The notes: generated from the sequence alone by a model not told the origin. Positions 1 to 6,987 are shown, counted from the first letter of the stretch. The stretch is 18,406 nt of DNA from Actinomycetes bacterium (GCA_021841725.1 JAKCEC010000008.1:1-18406), one strand, 5' to 3'. Translations and numbers: made by a program.

Positions 1-35
1 GTTAATCGTGGTCGCGTGCTTTCTCCGCCGCCGCG

Positions 36-66
36 CGCCGCGGGCCGAACGGGCGGGGCCGCGCCG
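36..66 (-). terminator. Possible GC-rich hairpin after the mannitol dehydrogenase gene
   Basis: The 71 bases beyond the stop of the minus-strand dehydrogenase gene contain no gene I can support. They hold an imperfect GC-rich inverted repeat (CGCGGGCC against GGGCCGCG, with mismatch or bulge) that could fold in the minus-strand transcript. There is no clear T-tract. It could be a weak terminator or simply GC-rich spacer. Confidence 0.25.
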
Positions 67-71
67 GAGGT

Positions 72-1565
72 TTAGTCGAGACCGTAGCGTTCAATGGTCG
101 CGATGACGCCCTCGCGGGCGAGCGCGGTGTCGATCAGCGCGAGCAGCGGCGACGCCGCGGGATAGTCGCCTAACCCGAGGGGCTGAAACGCGGGGATGCG
201 CAGCGCGGGCGTCGGATCGTTCTCGCGCCGCAGTGCGGCGAAGTCCTCGGCGGACAGGGTCGGCTCCGTGACCTCGAAGCGTTCGCCCCGGTCGTCGACG
301 CCCCCGAGGTAGCGACGATAACAGGCCAACAAGAGCACCTCGCGCGCGACGTTCTTCTCGTCGTGGACGAGTCGGGAGGTGATGGGGGCGTGAAAGGTCG
401 GTATCTTCGACGCCCCGTCGGTGGCGATCCGTAGCAGTTGATCGCCGATGGCGGGATTCCCGAAGCGCTCGAAGATCGTGTGGGCGTAGTCGCGTACTCG
501 CACGTCCGCGGGCACGTTCTCCAGAATCGGAATCACGTCGAGTTCCACGAACCGCTCGAGGAGTGCACGAAGGGTGGGGTCGGCCATGGCCTCGTGCACC
601 AGTCGGTACCCCGCCAGGACGGCCGGATACGACAAGAGAACGTGCGGGGCGTTCAACAGACGCAATTTGAGGGTCTCGTACGGGGTGACGTCGTCGACGA
701 TCTGCACGCCGACCTCCTCGAGGGCCGGTCGAACGTCGGAGAACTTGTTCTCCAGGACCCACTGCAAATAACTCTCCCCGGTCACCGCGAGCGCGTCGTC
801 GAGGCCGGTGCGTTCGTTGAGGTCGTCGCGCGTCGCCGGCGAGACGTAGGGCACCACTCGATCGACCATGGAGTTGGGGAACGCGACGTTGTCTTCAATC
901 CACTGGGCGAGGCGCGGATCGCGCCGCGCGGCGAAACCGAGGACCGCGGTGCGCGCGACGTCACCGTTGTGGGGCAGGTTGTCGCACGAGACAACGGTGA
1001 AGGGCGCCACACCCCGATCGCGACGACGCTCCAGAGCGCGCACCAAGAACCCGAACACCGTCGACGGTGTCGCCGACTCGAACTCCGCGAGGACCTCGGG
1101 GCGGTCGCCGGCGAAGGCCCCCGTCGTCGTCTCGAGGAAGTATCCACCCTCGGTGATCGTCAAGGTGACGAGGTGCAGGCTCGGTGAGGCGAGCAGGTCC
1201 AGGACCCGCTCGGGTTCTCGCGGGGCGAGGAGATAGTCCGTCATGGCGCCGATGACCCGCGACGTCGCCGCGCCCGAGGGATCGAATTCGGTCAACGTGT
1301 AGAGGTAGTCCTGTTCGGTGAACACCGCCGCCTTACGTCGCGCCGCGTCGCCGTCGCTGACGCCGATACCGACGATCCCCCAATTCACGTCCCCGCTCTG
1401 GCGCAGGTACCGGTCGACGTAGACGGCCTGGTGCGCCCGGTGGAAGTTACCCACCCCGAAGTGTGCGATGCCGGGTCGCAGCGTCGCGCGGTCGTAGCCG
1501 GGAACGGGAATACCCTCGAGGTGCGAGAGCGCCGCGTCGTTCAGTGGGGCGCGCGCGGGCGTCAC
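72..1565 (-). CDS. Mannitol 2-dehydrogenase family oxidoreductase (polyol:NAD+)
   Basis: A 497-residue member of the polyol-specific long-chain dehydrogenase family, which includes mannitol 2-dehydrogenase, D-arabinitol dehydrogenase and fructuronate/tagaturonate reductases. These interconvert a polyol or aldonate with a ketose using NAD(P) in the cytoplasm. The N-terminal GVGNFHRAHQ motif (residues 37-46) is the family's nucleotide-binding signature. SCDNLPHNG (about 193-201) and NSMVDRVVP (231-239) are also family motifs. K300, N305 and H308 have exactly the spacing of the catalytic Lys-Asn-His triad known from Pseudomonas mannitol 2-dehydrogenase. Length matches the family (about 480-500). 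The start is a GTG whose GTGA overlaps the stop of the upstream dehydrogenase by four bases, so the two are very likely co-transcribed and translationally coupled. Next to a ketose-type operon it probably makes a ketose (fructose, tagatose or similar) from a hexitol. The true substrate is not determinable here. Confidence 0.9.
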   Translation of the reverse strand: MTPARAPLNDAALSHLEGIPVPGYDRATLRPGIAHFGVGNFHRAHQAVYVDRYLRQSGDVNWGIVGIGVSDGDAARRKAAVFTEQDYLYTLTEFDPSGAATSRVIGAMTDYLLAPREPERVLDLLASPSLHLVTLTITEGGYFLETTTGAFAGDRPEVLAEFESATPSTVFGFLVRALERRRDRGVAPFTVVSCDNLPHNGDVARTAVLGFAARRDPRLAQWIEDNVAFPNSMVDRVVPYVSPATRDDLNERTGLDDALAVTGESYLQWVLENKFSDVRPALEEVGVQIVDDVTPYETLKLRLLNAPHVLLSYPAVLAGYRLVHEAMADPTLRALLERFVELDVIPILENVPADVRVRDYAHTIFERFGNPAIGDQLLRIATDGASKIPTFHAPITSRLVHDEKNVAREVLLLACYRRYLGGVDDRGERFEVTEPTLSAEDFAALRRENDPTPALRIPAFQPLGLGDYPAASPLLALIDTALAREGVIATIERYGLD

Positions 1566-2584
1566 GGTCGCGGCTCCGAGGTCACGACGACCTTGACCTG
1601 GGCGCCCGAGGCCGACGCCGCGAAGGCGTCGGCGACGCGTTCGAGAGGGTAGACCGCGGTGATGAAGTCCTCGGGGGTGACCAGGCCACTGGCAATCATC
1701 TCGATGGCCGTCGCGTAATCCTCGGGCATGTAGGTCGCGCTTCCTTGCACGCGCACCTGCAGGTCTTGGAGGTGGGGCAAGGAAACGCTCACGGGCCGGA
1801 CCGGCACCCCCACCACCACCACGACGCCACCCTTGTAGGCGAGTGCCAGGGATTGGTCCATCGTGCTCTGGATCGATACGCAGTCGAACACGACGTCGGC
1901 GCTCTCGCCGAGTTCGGCGCGAATGACCTGCACCGCGTCCGGGCGTAGGGAGTCCACGACGACGTCGGCGCCGAGGCGAAGCGCCCGTTCGCGCTTGTCC
2001 GCGCGCGGGTCGGTCATCACGATGCGTCGCGCGCCGTCGTGCTGCACCGCTCGCAGCATGAGGAGTCCAATGGTGCCCGAACCCAAAATGACGACGGCCT
2101 TGCCGGTCACGCCGCCGGCCTGGCGCACCGCGTGCACCGGCGTCGAGAGTGGTTCGATGAGAATTCCCTGGAGATCGCTCACGTCGTCGGGCAGCACGTG
2201 GAGGCGGTGGGCGGGGACCGTGAATCGCTCGCTCATGCCGCCCTGCTCGTAACCGCAGCCGAAGAATCGCAGATTCTCACAGATGTTGGAACGACCGGTG
2301 CGACACATCTTGCAGTGCCAGCACGGAAGGGTCGGTTCCACCGTGACGCGGTCCCCGACCGCGACGGTCGCGACGTCGCCGGCGACCGCGCGTACCACTC
2401 CCACCACTTCGTGTCCGGGCCGGTACGGCAACGCCACGAAGGGATGTTCACCGGCGGCGGCGTGGGTGTCGGAGCCGCACACCCCGGTGACCGTCATCTC
2501 CACGAGCGCCTCGCCCGCGGTCAGTGTCGGCTCGTCGACGTCACTGATCAACACTCCGTCACTGGTGGCGGTGACAGCCTTCAT
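1562..2584 (-). CDS. Zinc-dependent medium-chain dehydrogenase (sorbitol/threonine dehydrogenase type)
   Basis: A 340-residue medium-chain alcohol dehydrogenase related to sorbitol (L-iditol), galactitol and threonine dehydrogenases. Catalytic zinc ligands are visible as C36 in GVCGSDTH, H58-E59 in PGHE, and E144 in LIEPLS. The structural zinc lobe is complete, with C88, C91, C94 and C102. The Rossmann fold is marked by GSGTIG (168-173), followed by an acidic residue (TDPRADK), which favours NAD+ over NADP+. The ATG start is well supported by an AAGGAGG ribosome site on the minus strand (plus-strand 2594-2600). It is the first gene of the two-gene minus-strand unit and overlaps the mannitol-dehydrogenase-like gene by four bases. 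It probably oxidises a secondary alcohol of a polyol or sugar to a ketone, feeding the ketose pathway encoded divergently. Which polyol is used cannot be told from motifs. Confidence 0.9.
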   Translation of the reverse strand: MKAVTATSDGVLISDVDEPTLTAGEALVEMTVTGVCGSDTHAAAGEHPFVALPYRPGHEVVGVVRAVAGDVATVAVGDRVTVEPTLPCWHCKMCRTGRSNICENLRFFGCGYEQGGMSERFTVPAHRLHVLPDDVSDLQGILIEPLSTPVHAVRQAGGVTGKAVVILGSGTIGLLMLRAVQHDGARRIVMTDPRADKRERALRLGADVVVDSLRPDAVQVIRAELGESADVVFDCVSIQSTMDQSLALAYKGGVVVVVGVPVRPVSVSLPHLQDLQVRVQGSATYMPEDYATAIEMIASGLVTPEDFITAVYPLERVADAFAASASGAQVKVVVTSEPRP

Positions 2585-2593
2585 GGTGGGGGT

Positions 2594-2600
2594 CCTCCTT
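2594..2600 (-). promoter_or_regulatory. Ribosome binding site of the zinc dehydrogenase gene
   Basis: CCTCCTT on the plus strand reads AAGGAGG on the minus strand, about nine bases before the ATG at 2584. It fixes this start codon. Confidence 0.8.
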
Positions 2601-2679
2601 CTCTCGCGGTGTTCGCGTTCGGGTACCCGTCGCGCGCGATGACCAGTGCCAACCTACTGCGGTCGCTCGCTCGCCGCCG

Positions 2680-2691
2680 CCGAACGTTCGG
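2680..2691. promoter_or_regulatory. 12-base palindrome CCGAACGTTCGG, candidate operator
   Basis: This is a perfect palindrome with a central CpG (AACGTT core), about 95 bases upstream of the zinc dehydrogenase start. LacI-family operators are typically even palindromes with a central CG, so this could be a site for the LacI regulator encoded at 7968-9026. A 12-base palindrome can arise by chance in GC-rich DNA, so the assignment is tentative. Confidence 0.3.
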
Positions 2692-3064
2692 GGTTAGTCG
2701 AAGGGGGAGCCGTCGTCGAAAGGGGGGCGTACGTGGCCGCGCCGCAACTCCTCGGGCCCGAGTGATTCGACACCCGCCGCGCGCGTCACCGTTACCGGCG
2801 TCGGAGCGCGCCCGGGCACTCCGCCCGGGGCTCGCCAGTGAGGGGGACGTCTCGAACGGACCACCCTCGACCCGAGTGGGGGGTGCCGGCGATCTCCGCC
2901 GCGCGATCATCACGACGTCAGGGGACGGTTTCGAGCAGCCGCTCGCGAGACTCCCGGCGCTACCGCGCCCACGTCGACGAAGGGCGTCGCCCTTTGTGCT
3001 GCCCATCTGACGGCGGGTGACGAAATGGGTGACGAGGGGGGTAAAGGTGCCGAGACCGAGAAAA

Positions 3065-3078
3065 CGATAGTTCTATCG
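3065..3078. promoter_or_regulatory. Perfect inverted repeat CGATAG-TT-CTATCG
   Basis: A six-base arm is repeated exactly in inverted orientation around a two-base centre at the left edge of the AT-rich island, about 40 bases upstream of the plus-strand -10. The position suits an upstream activator or repressor site for the transporter operon. The binding protein is unknown. Confidence 0.4.
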
Positions 3079-3115
3079 ATGTCATTATGTAAATTTCGGA
3101 TATTACCTGATTAAC

Positions 3116-3124
3116 TGGTATAAT
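3116..3124 (+). promoter_or_regulatory. Extended -10 promoter (TGGTATAAT) for the transporter operon
   Basis: TATAAT at 3119-3124 is preceded by TG plus one base, the extended -10 signature that can compensate for a poor -35. The -35 region at about 3094-3101 is not a good match. Predicted transcription starts near 3131, giving an untranslated leader of about 180 bases before the ABC ATPase gene. A second plus-strand option uses TTGACA at 3154-3159 as a -35 and a weak -10 around 3178-3183. Confidence 0.6.
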
Positions 3125-3147
3125 AGAGTTTCGAAAAGTTTTCACAA
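3120..3147 (-). promoter_or_regulatory. Overlapping minus-strand promoter for the dehydrogenase unit
   Basis: Reading the minus strand, TTGTGA (plus 3142-3147) and TATTAT (plus 3120-3125) are separated by 16 bases. The -10 hexamers of the two strands share almost the same bases, so RNA polymerase could bind in only one direction at a time. This is inferred from hexamer matches only. Confidence 0.4.
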
Positions 3148-3153
3148 TTGTAA

Positions 3154-3169
3154 TTGACAACCATGTCAA
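3154..3169. promoter_or_regulatory. LacI-like operator pseudo-palindrome TTGACAACCATGTCAA
   Basis: Six-base arms TTGACA and TGTCAA are exact inverted copies around a four-base centre, the size and shape of a LacI/GalR-family half-site pair. The site lies about 25-40 bases downstream of the predicted plus-strand start and just upstream of the minus-strand -35. A bound repressor would therefore block both directions. The obvious candidate is the LacI regulator at 7968-9026. Part of it could also serve as a -35 (TTGACA) for a second promoter. Confidence 0.5.
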
Positions 3170-3309
3170 AATTTGTTTATTGTGGCAACTGTTGATTCGC
3201 GGTGGGGTGGGTGCTGCGGAGAGAGCGCACGAAGTCGGTGGCCCTCGAGCACCACGGTCGTTGATGGGGGGCGGTAGTGACGGTAACGGAGTCAGTGGGG
3301 GGCGCACCG

Positions 3310-4074
3310 ATGAGTGCGCCCATCATCCAGGCCAAGGGCATCTCAAAGCGGTGGGGGAGCGTCCACGCCCTGCACGAGGTGGACTTCAACGTCTACCCCG
3401 GAGAGGTGGTCGGCCTGGTCGGCGATAACGGGGCCGGCAAGTCCACACTGATCAACATCATCGCGGGTGCGCTGCACCCGACCACCGGTTCGATCCTCGT
3501 GGACGGTAAGGAAGCGCAATTCAAAACACCGACCGAGGCGCGCGACGCGGGCATCGAGACCGTGTATCAGGACCTCGCCCTGGCGCCCGATTTGACGATT
3601 TGGGCGAACCTATTCCTCGGCCGAGAGATCGTGAAGGGCGGTCTGTTCAAGTGGATCGGTTGGCTCGACCGCAAGGCGATGATCGAGCGGTCGGTCCAGG
3701 ACTTGGAGCGCACCCAGATCCGCATCGCGTCGGTGGGTCAGCGCGTGGGGCGGCTCTCGGGGGGTCAGCGTCAAGCGGTGGCCGTTGGTCGCGCCGTCGC
3801 GTGGGGCTCGCGCGTCGTGTTGATGGACGAGCCGACGGCGGCCCTGGGTGTCGAGCAGCAGGCTCGCGTCGCCGAATTGATTCGCTCGGTGGCCTCGCAC
3901 GGGGTGCCGGTGGTGTTGATCAGTCACAACCTGCCCCAGGTCTACGAGGTGTGTGACCGCATCGTCGTCCTGTTCCGCGGTCGCATCGTGGCCGAACTAC
4001 GCCCGCGCGACACCTCGATCGATCAGATCGTCAGTTACATCACCGGTTCATCGGCGTCGAAAGTTGCGGAGTAA
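3310..4074 (+). CDS. Sugar ABC transporter ATP-binding protein (single-domain, FrcA-like)
   Basis: A 254-residue ABC ATPase that powers sugar import at the inner face of the membrane. Walker A is GDNGAGKS (38-45), the Q-loop Gln is Q87 in VYQDLALAP, the signature is LSGGQ (149-153), Walker B is VVLMDE (169-174) and the switch His is H206 in LISHN. Most CUT2 sugar importers (RbsA, MglA, XylG) have two fused ABC domains of about 500 residues. This protein has only one, as in the fructose transporter ATPase FrcA of rhizobia, and it shares the GDNGAGKS and EPTAALGV wording I associate with that branch. I chose the ATG at 3310 because the conserved fold begins right after it. A GTG at 3277 would add 11 residues. 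It is the first gene of the long plus-strand operon. Confidence 0.88.
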   Translation: MSAPIIQAKGISKRWGSVHALHEVDFNVYPGEVVGLVGDNGAGKSTLINIIAGALHPTTGSILVDGKEAQFKTPTEARDAGIETVYQDLALAPDLTIWANLFLGREIVKGGLFKWIGWLDRKAMIERSVQDLERTQIRIASVGQRVGRLSGGQRQAVAVGRAVAWGSRVVLMDEPTAALGVEQQARVAELIRSVASHGVPVVLISHNLPQVYEVCDRIVVLFRGRIVAELRPRDTSIDQIVSYITGSSASKVAE

Positions 4075-4077
4075 GTC

Positions 4078-5130
4078 ATGGCCCTGGACCTACTAAAGAA
4101 GAAGACGGACGCGGGCGTGGGCGTGGCCCGCGACGAGGACGCCCCGACCCCCTGGTTCCAAGCGCTGCTCGGACGCGTCGGACAGTTCTGGACCCTCGGC
4201 GTGCTCATCGTGCTCATCGTGCTCTTCGGCACGATCTCCTCGACGATGTACACGCAGGCGGCCTGGAATTCCACCTCGGGGTACGCCGTGGAGTACCTCA
4301 TCCTGGCGGTGGGTGAGACCTTCGTCATCTTGACCGGCGGGATCGACTTGGCGGTGGGCGCCACGATGGGGTTCTCGGGAATGGCCGGCGCCCTCGTGAT
4401 GTCCAACATGCTGGCCCACGGTGGTAGCCAGGGATTGGCGACGATCCTGGGCATCGTCATGATGCTCGCGGCCGGGACGGCGATCGGGCTGGTGAACGGG
4501 CTCATCATCACCAAGATGAAGATCCCGCCCTTCATCGTCACCTTGGGCACGATGACCGCGATCATGGGCGGTACGGACCTGTTGAACAACGGGGGCGAAG
4601 TGACCAACCTCACGAATTTCATGGGGTCCTTGGGGGCGGACACGTTCTTTGGGGGATGGCTGAACTACCCGGTGGTCGTCGCGCTGCTGGTGGCGGTGGT
4701 GGCGTCGTTTGTTCTGTCGCGCACGCGATTCGGCATGCGGACCTATTCGATTGGCTCGAACGAGATCGCCGCGCGGCGCGCGGGTATCCACGTAGACCGC
4801 CACTTGATCAGGGTCTACGTGATTTCGGGTTTTCTCTCGGGCGTGGCGGCGCTCATGGTGACCGCCAACCTGTCGTCGGCGAACGCGACGACCGGCACGG
4901 CGAACGACAACCTCTACGCCATCGCCTCGGTGATCATCGGCGGGGCGAGCATCTTCGGCGGCCGCGGCACCATTCTCGGGACGTTCATCGGGACCTCCAT
5001 CATCGCGGTCCTCGAGACCGGCCTGGTCCTCGCCAACGTGGCCCCCTTCTGGCAGCAGGTGGCCATCGGCGCCATCATCGTCACAGCAGTCGCAATTGAC
5101 CGAATTCGGGTCAGGGCGGGTACCGACTAG
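4078..5130 (+). CDS. Sugar ABC transporter permease (CUT2 family, FrcC/RbsC-like)
   Basis: A 350-residue membrane protein of the BPD_transp_2 (ribose/fructose/xylose permease) family. It has about eight to ten hydrophobic segments, beginning near residues 38-55. Family landmarks include GGIDLAVGATMGFSG (87-101), LVNGLIITKMKIPPFIVTLG (138-157), the cytoplasmic ATPase-contact loop TYSIGSNEIAARRAGI (222-237), and IIGGASIFGGRGTILGTFIG (286-305). A GGAG ribosome site overlaps the end of the ATPase gene, seven bases before the ATG, and the genes are three bases apart, so they are co-translated. An extended hydrophilic N-terminus of about 35 residues precedes the first membrane segment. It forms the channel for the sugar delivered by the binding protein at 5215-6249. 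Confidence 0.92.
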   Translation: MALDLLKKKTDAGVGVARDEDAPTPWFQALLGRVGQFWTLGVLIVLIVLFGTISSTMYTQAAWNSTSGYAVEYLILAVGETFVILTGGIDLAVGATMGFSGMAGALVMSNMLAHGGSQGLATILGIVMMLAAGTAIGLVNGLIITKMKIPPFIVTLGTMTAIMGGTDLLNNGGEVTNLTNFMGSLGADTFFGGWLNYPVVVALLVAVVASFVLSRTRFGMRTYSIGSNEIAARRAGIHVDRHLIRVYVISGFLSGVAALMVTANLSSANATTGTANDNLYAIASVIIGGASIFGGRGTILGTFIGTSIIAVLETGLVLANVAPFWQQVAIGAIIVTAVAIDRIRVRAGTD

Positions 5131-5214
5131 TGCGGTGGCCGCTTAGGGCAACGGAGCGCGGCAATGGCCGAGCAGTCCTCACACAAGGGGGAAGTCACAG
5201 CAATGGAGGGAAAT

Positions 5215-6249
5215 ATGAATAAGAGAAATGGTGCGGCGAAAAACATTTCGCGCCGAACCGTGAGTTTGCTATCGGTGGCCGGATTGATGGCGGCGGGCTC
5301 GCTCGCCAGCGTCGTCGCGGCTTCACCGTCGGGTGCGTCGGCGACGCCGCACGCGGCGTCGAAGTTCACCATCGCGCTGATTCCCGGTTTGACGACCGAC
5401 CCGTTCTACATCACGATGGGCAACGGAGCTTCCGCGGAAGCGAAGAAGCTCGGGGTGAAGCTGATCTGGCAGGGCGCCTCGACGTGGAGTACCACGCTGC
5501 AGATTCCCGTGGTCAAGACGGTCCTGGCCGAGCACCCCAACGCGCTACTCATCGCGCCGACTGACGTGGTGGCGTTGAAGGCGCCGATCGAGCAGTTCAT
5601 CAAGGCGGGCATCCCGGTCATCACCGTGGACACCACCTTGACCGACACCTCGATCCTCGCCGGACGGATCACCTCGAACAACTTCCAGGGTGGTCAGTTG
5701 GCGGCCGAGACGATCGCGAAGCTGGCGGGTTACAAGGGACAGGTGGCCGTGGACAACACGGTGGCCGGCGTCTCGACCACTGACGCGCGTCAGGCCGGAT
5801 TCTTGGCCCAGATCAAGACCTACAAGAACATGTCGGTGGCGACGGTCCAGTACAACAACGACAGCCCGACGTTGGCCGAGACCCAGACGAAGAACATCGT
5901 CTTGAAGTACCCGAAATTGGTCGGTATCTTCGGCACCAACCTCTACGGTGCTCAGGGCGCCGGTACGGCTATCAAGAACGCCGGTAAGGCGGGCAAGATT
6001 TTCGTGGCCGCCTACGACCCCGAGCCCGCGACGGTGAAGTTGCTCCAGCAGGGCGTGATCAACGTCCTCGTGATGCAACAGCCCGCGGTCGAAGGTGCGG
6101 ACGCGGTGCAGTACGCCTACGACATCTTGACCGGTCACAAGTCGTTGGTCCCCAAGTCGACCTTGGTGCCCAACGTGATCGCGACGACTGCTAACTCGCA
6201 CTCGCCCGGGATCACGAAGTACTTCTACCAGTCGACGTTGTCGAAGTAG
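5215..6249 (+). CDS. Sugar ABC transporter substrate-binding protein
   Basis: A 344-residue periplasmic-binding-protein type I (Peripla_BP_4) protein related to ribose and fructose binding proteins. The mature part begins with FTIALIPGLTTDPFYITMGN (51-70), the usual first strand and sugar-facing loop. LLIAPTDVVALKAPIEQF (111-128) and VITVDT (135-140) follow, and the second lobe includes IFGTNLYGAQGAG (238-250). The N-terminus is a signal peptide: a basic region, a hydrophobic stretch (about 15-36) and Ala-rich cleavage sites around 38-46. It has a twin-arginine-like SRRTVSL (12-18) and no cysteine lipobox, which is unusual for a Gram-positive sugar binding protein. I prefer the ATG at 5215 because a GGAGGG site precedes it by five bases. 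ATGs at 5164 and 5203 in the same frame would lengthen the N-region. A strong hairpin follows the gene. Confidence 0.9.
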   Translation: MNKRNGAAKNISRRTVSLLSVAGLMAAGSLASVVAASPSGASATPHAASKFTIALIPGLTTDPFYITMGNGASAEAKKLGVKLIWQGASTWSTTLQIPVVKTVLAEHPNALLIAPTDVVALKAPIEQFIKAGIPVITVDTTLTDTSILAGRITSNNFQGGQLAAETIAKLAGYKGQVAVDNTVAGVSTTDARQAGFLAQIKTYKNMSVATVQYNNDSPTLAETQTKNIVLKYPKLVGIFGTNLYGAQGAGTAIKNAGKAGKIFVAAYDPEPATVKLLQQGVINVLVMQQPAVEGADAVQYAYDILTGHKSLVPKSTLVPNVIATTANSHSPGITKYFYQSTLSK

Positions 6250-6261
6250 TCGTAGCGAGGA

Positions 6262-6302
6262 GGGTCCTTCCCCCGTTTCCCAACGGCGGGGGAAGGACCC
6301 TT
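6262..6302 (+). terminator. Strong hairpin after the binding-protein gene
   Basis: GGGTCCTTCCCCCG (6262-6275) and its exact reverse complement (6287-6300) form a 14-pair stem with an 11-base loop, 12 bases after the stop codon. Only TT follows, so it may act as a partial terminator or as a 3' stabiliser of the transporter mRNA. Either would lower expression of the downstream enzymes relative to the binding protein. Confidence 0.75.
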
Positions 6303-6392
6303 CACTCTCACCCGGTGGCCGTGCGGCGCCCCGGGGTTCACGAAGTCATTCACGAGAATTTGAAAGAAGAGCCGGGAAGCGAGTTGAGAACA

Positions 6393-6986
6393 ATGTTCCC
6401 CCCGAACGTCGTGATCGTGGCGGGTCCCGCGGCGAGCGGCAAGACCACTTTCGCGACTCGGTTGGCGTTGCGGTCCTCCTCGTGCCTCTTCGACCTGGAC
6501 CAGATCACCGCTCCGCTGGTGCAGCAGTGCCTGGTCCTCCTCGATCAGCCCGAGTACGCGCTGGATCAGGAACTCGGCCGCACCCTGCGCCCGGCACGCT
6601 ACGACTCGCTCTTGGCGGCGGCGACGGCGAACATCGTCCTCGGACGTGACGTCGTGATCGCCGCGCCCTTCAGCCGCGAGATTTCTTCGCCCCCGGCGTG
6701 GCAGCGCATGGTGGCCCGGTGGTCGTCGGCGGGCCCCTCGTCGGCACCGGTCAACACCGAACTCCTCTACGTGCAGTGCCCCCCCGCCTTGTTGCGCGAA
6801 CGACTCGTGCGTCGCGGCGAGCCCCGTGACCGATTGAAGATTGAATCCGGAGCGGACCTGTCCTCGCCGGCGCCGGTGGTCGAGCACCACGTGGTCGACG
6901 GAGCGGCGGACCTCGACCGCGAGGTCGACCGACTGCTCGACGAACTACACGGGGGTCGTCCCCCCGTGCGCGCGGCGGGAGTCTGA
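6393..6986 (+). CDS. Small P-loop kinase-like protein (AAA_33/zeta-toxin-like fold), function unknown
   Basis: A 197-residue protein starting at an ATG directly before the P-loop. Walker A is GPAASGKTT (11-19). An acidic pair, D34 and D36, at the end of the second strand (FDLDQI) resembles the substrate-binding Asp of small-molecule kinases. An Arg-rich stretch LLRERLVRRGEPRDR (about 133-147) looks like a lid. These features fit the AAA_33 family of predicted small kinases, which includes gluconokinase-like and zeta-toxin-like phosphotransferases. A GTG at 6315 in the same frame would add 26 residues, but I see no strong ribosome site there. The stop is one base from the GTG of the PfkB gene, so the two are coupled. 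Its substrate is unknown: it could phosphorylate the imported sugar, an intermediate, or something unrelated. Confidence 0.7.
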   Translation: MFPPNVVIVAGPAASGKTTFATRLALRSSSCLFDLDQITAPLVQQCLVLLDQPEYALDQELGRTLRPARYDSLLAAATANIVLGRDVVIAAPFSREISSPPAWQRMVARWSSAGPSSAPVNTELLYVQCPPALLRERLVRRGEPRDRLKIESGADLSSPAPVVEHHVVDGAADLDREVDRLLDELHGGRPPVRAAGV

Positions 6987-6987
6987 C

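Larger units (their letters stand above)
2585..3309. other. Long divergent intergenic/control region
   Basis: About 725 bases separate the divergent dehydrogenase and transporter units. Bases 2601 to about 3050 are GC-rich and contain only low-complexity open frames rich in Arg, Pro and Ser on both strands, which I do not regard as genes. Bases about 3060-3185 form a sharp AT-rich island with promoter and operator signals, listed separately. If the minus-strand promoter in the island is the main one, the dehydrogenase mRNA would carry a leader of more than 500 nucleotides. A promoter closer to the gene (for example a TAGGTT -10 at 2651-2656 on the minus strand) is possible, but it lacks a good -35. 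Confidence 0.6.

Noticed and set aside
438..1187. Long plus-strand open frame opposite the mannitol dehydrogenase gene
   Set aside because: It is antisense to a gene with full family motifs, its product is low-complexity (Arg/Val/Gly/His-rich) and no domain is visible.
2581..3006. Minus-strand open frame just upstream of the zinc dehydrogenase
   Set aside because: The product is composition-driven (Arg, Ser, Pro) with no fold signature. A small gene here cannot be fully excluded, but nothing supports it.
2039..3010. Plus-strand open frame of 323 codons spanning the dehydrogenase start and the intergenic region
   Set aside because: It begins antisense to the zinc dehydrogenase. The product is Arg/Ala/Pro-rich without motifs and it has no ribosome site at its start.
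4201..4227. Short tandem repeat GTGCTCATC in the permease gene
   Set aside because: It simply encodes a hydrophobic VLIVLIVLF membrane segment and is not a true repeat element.
5132..5214. Possible separate small gene or promoter between permease and binding-protein genes
   Set aside because: The gap is short. It holds only alternative in-frame start codons for the binding protein and no convincing -10/-35 or hairpin.
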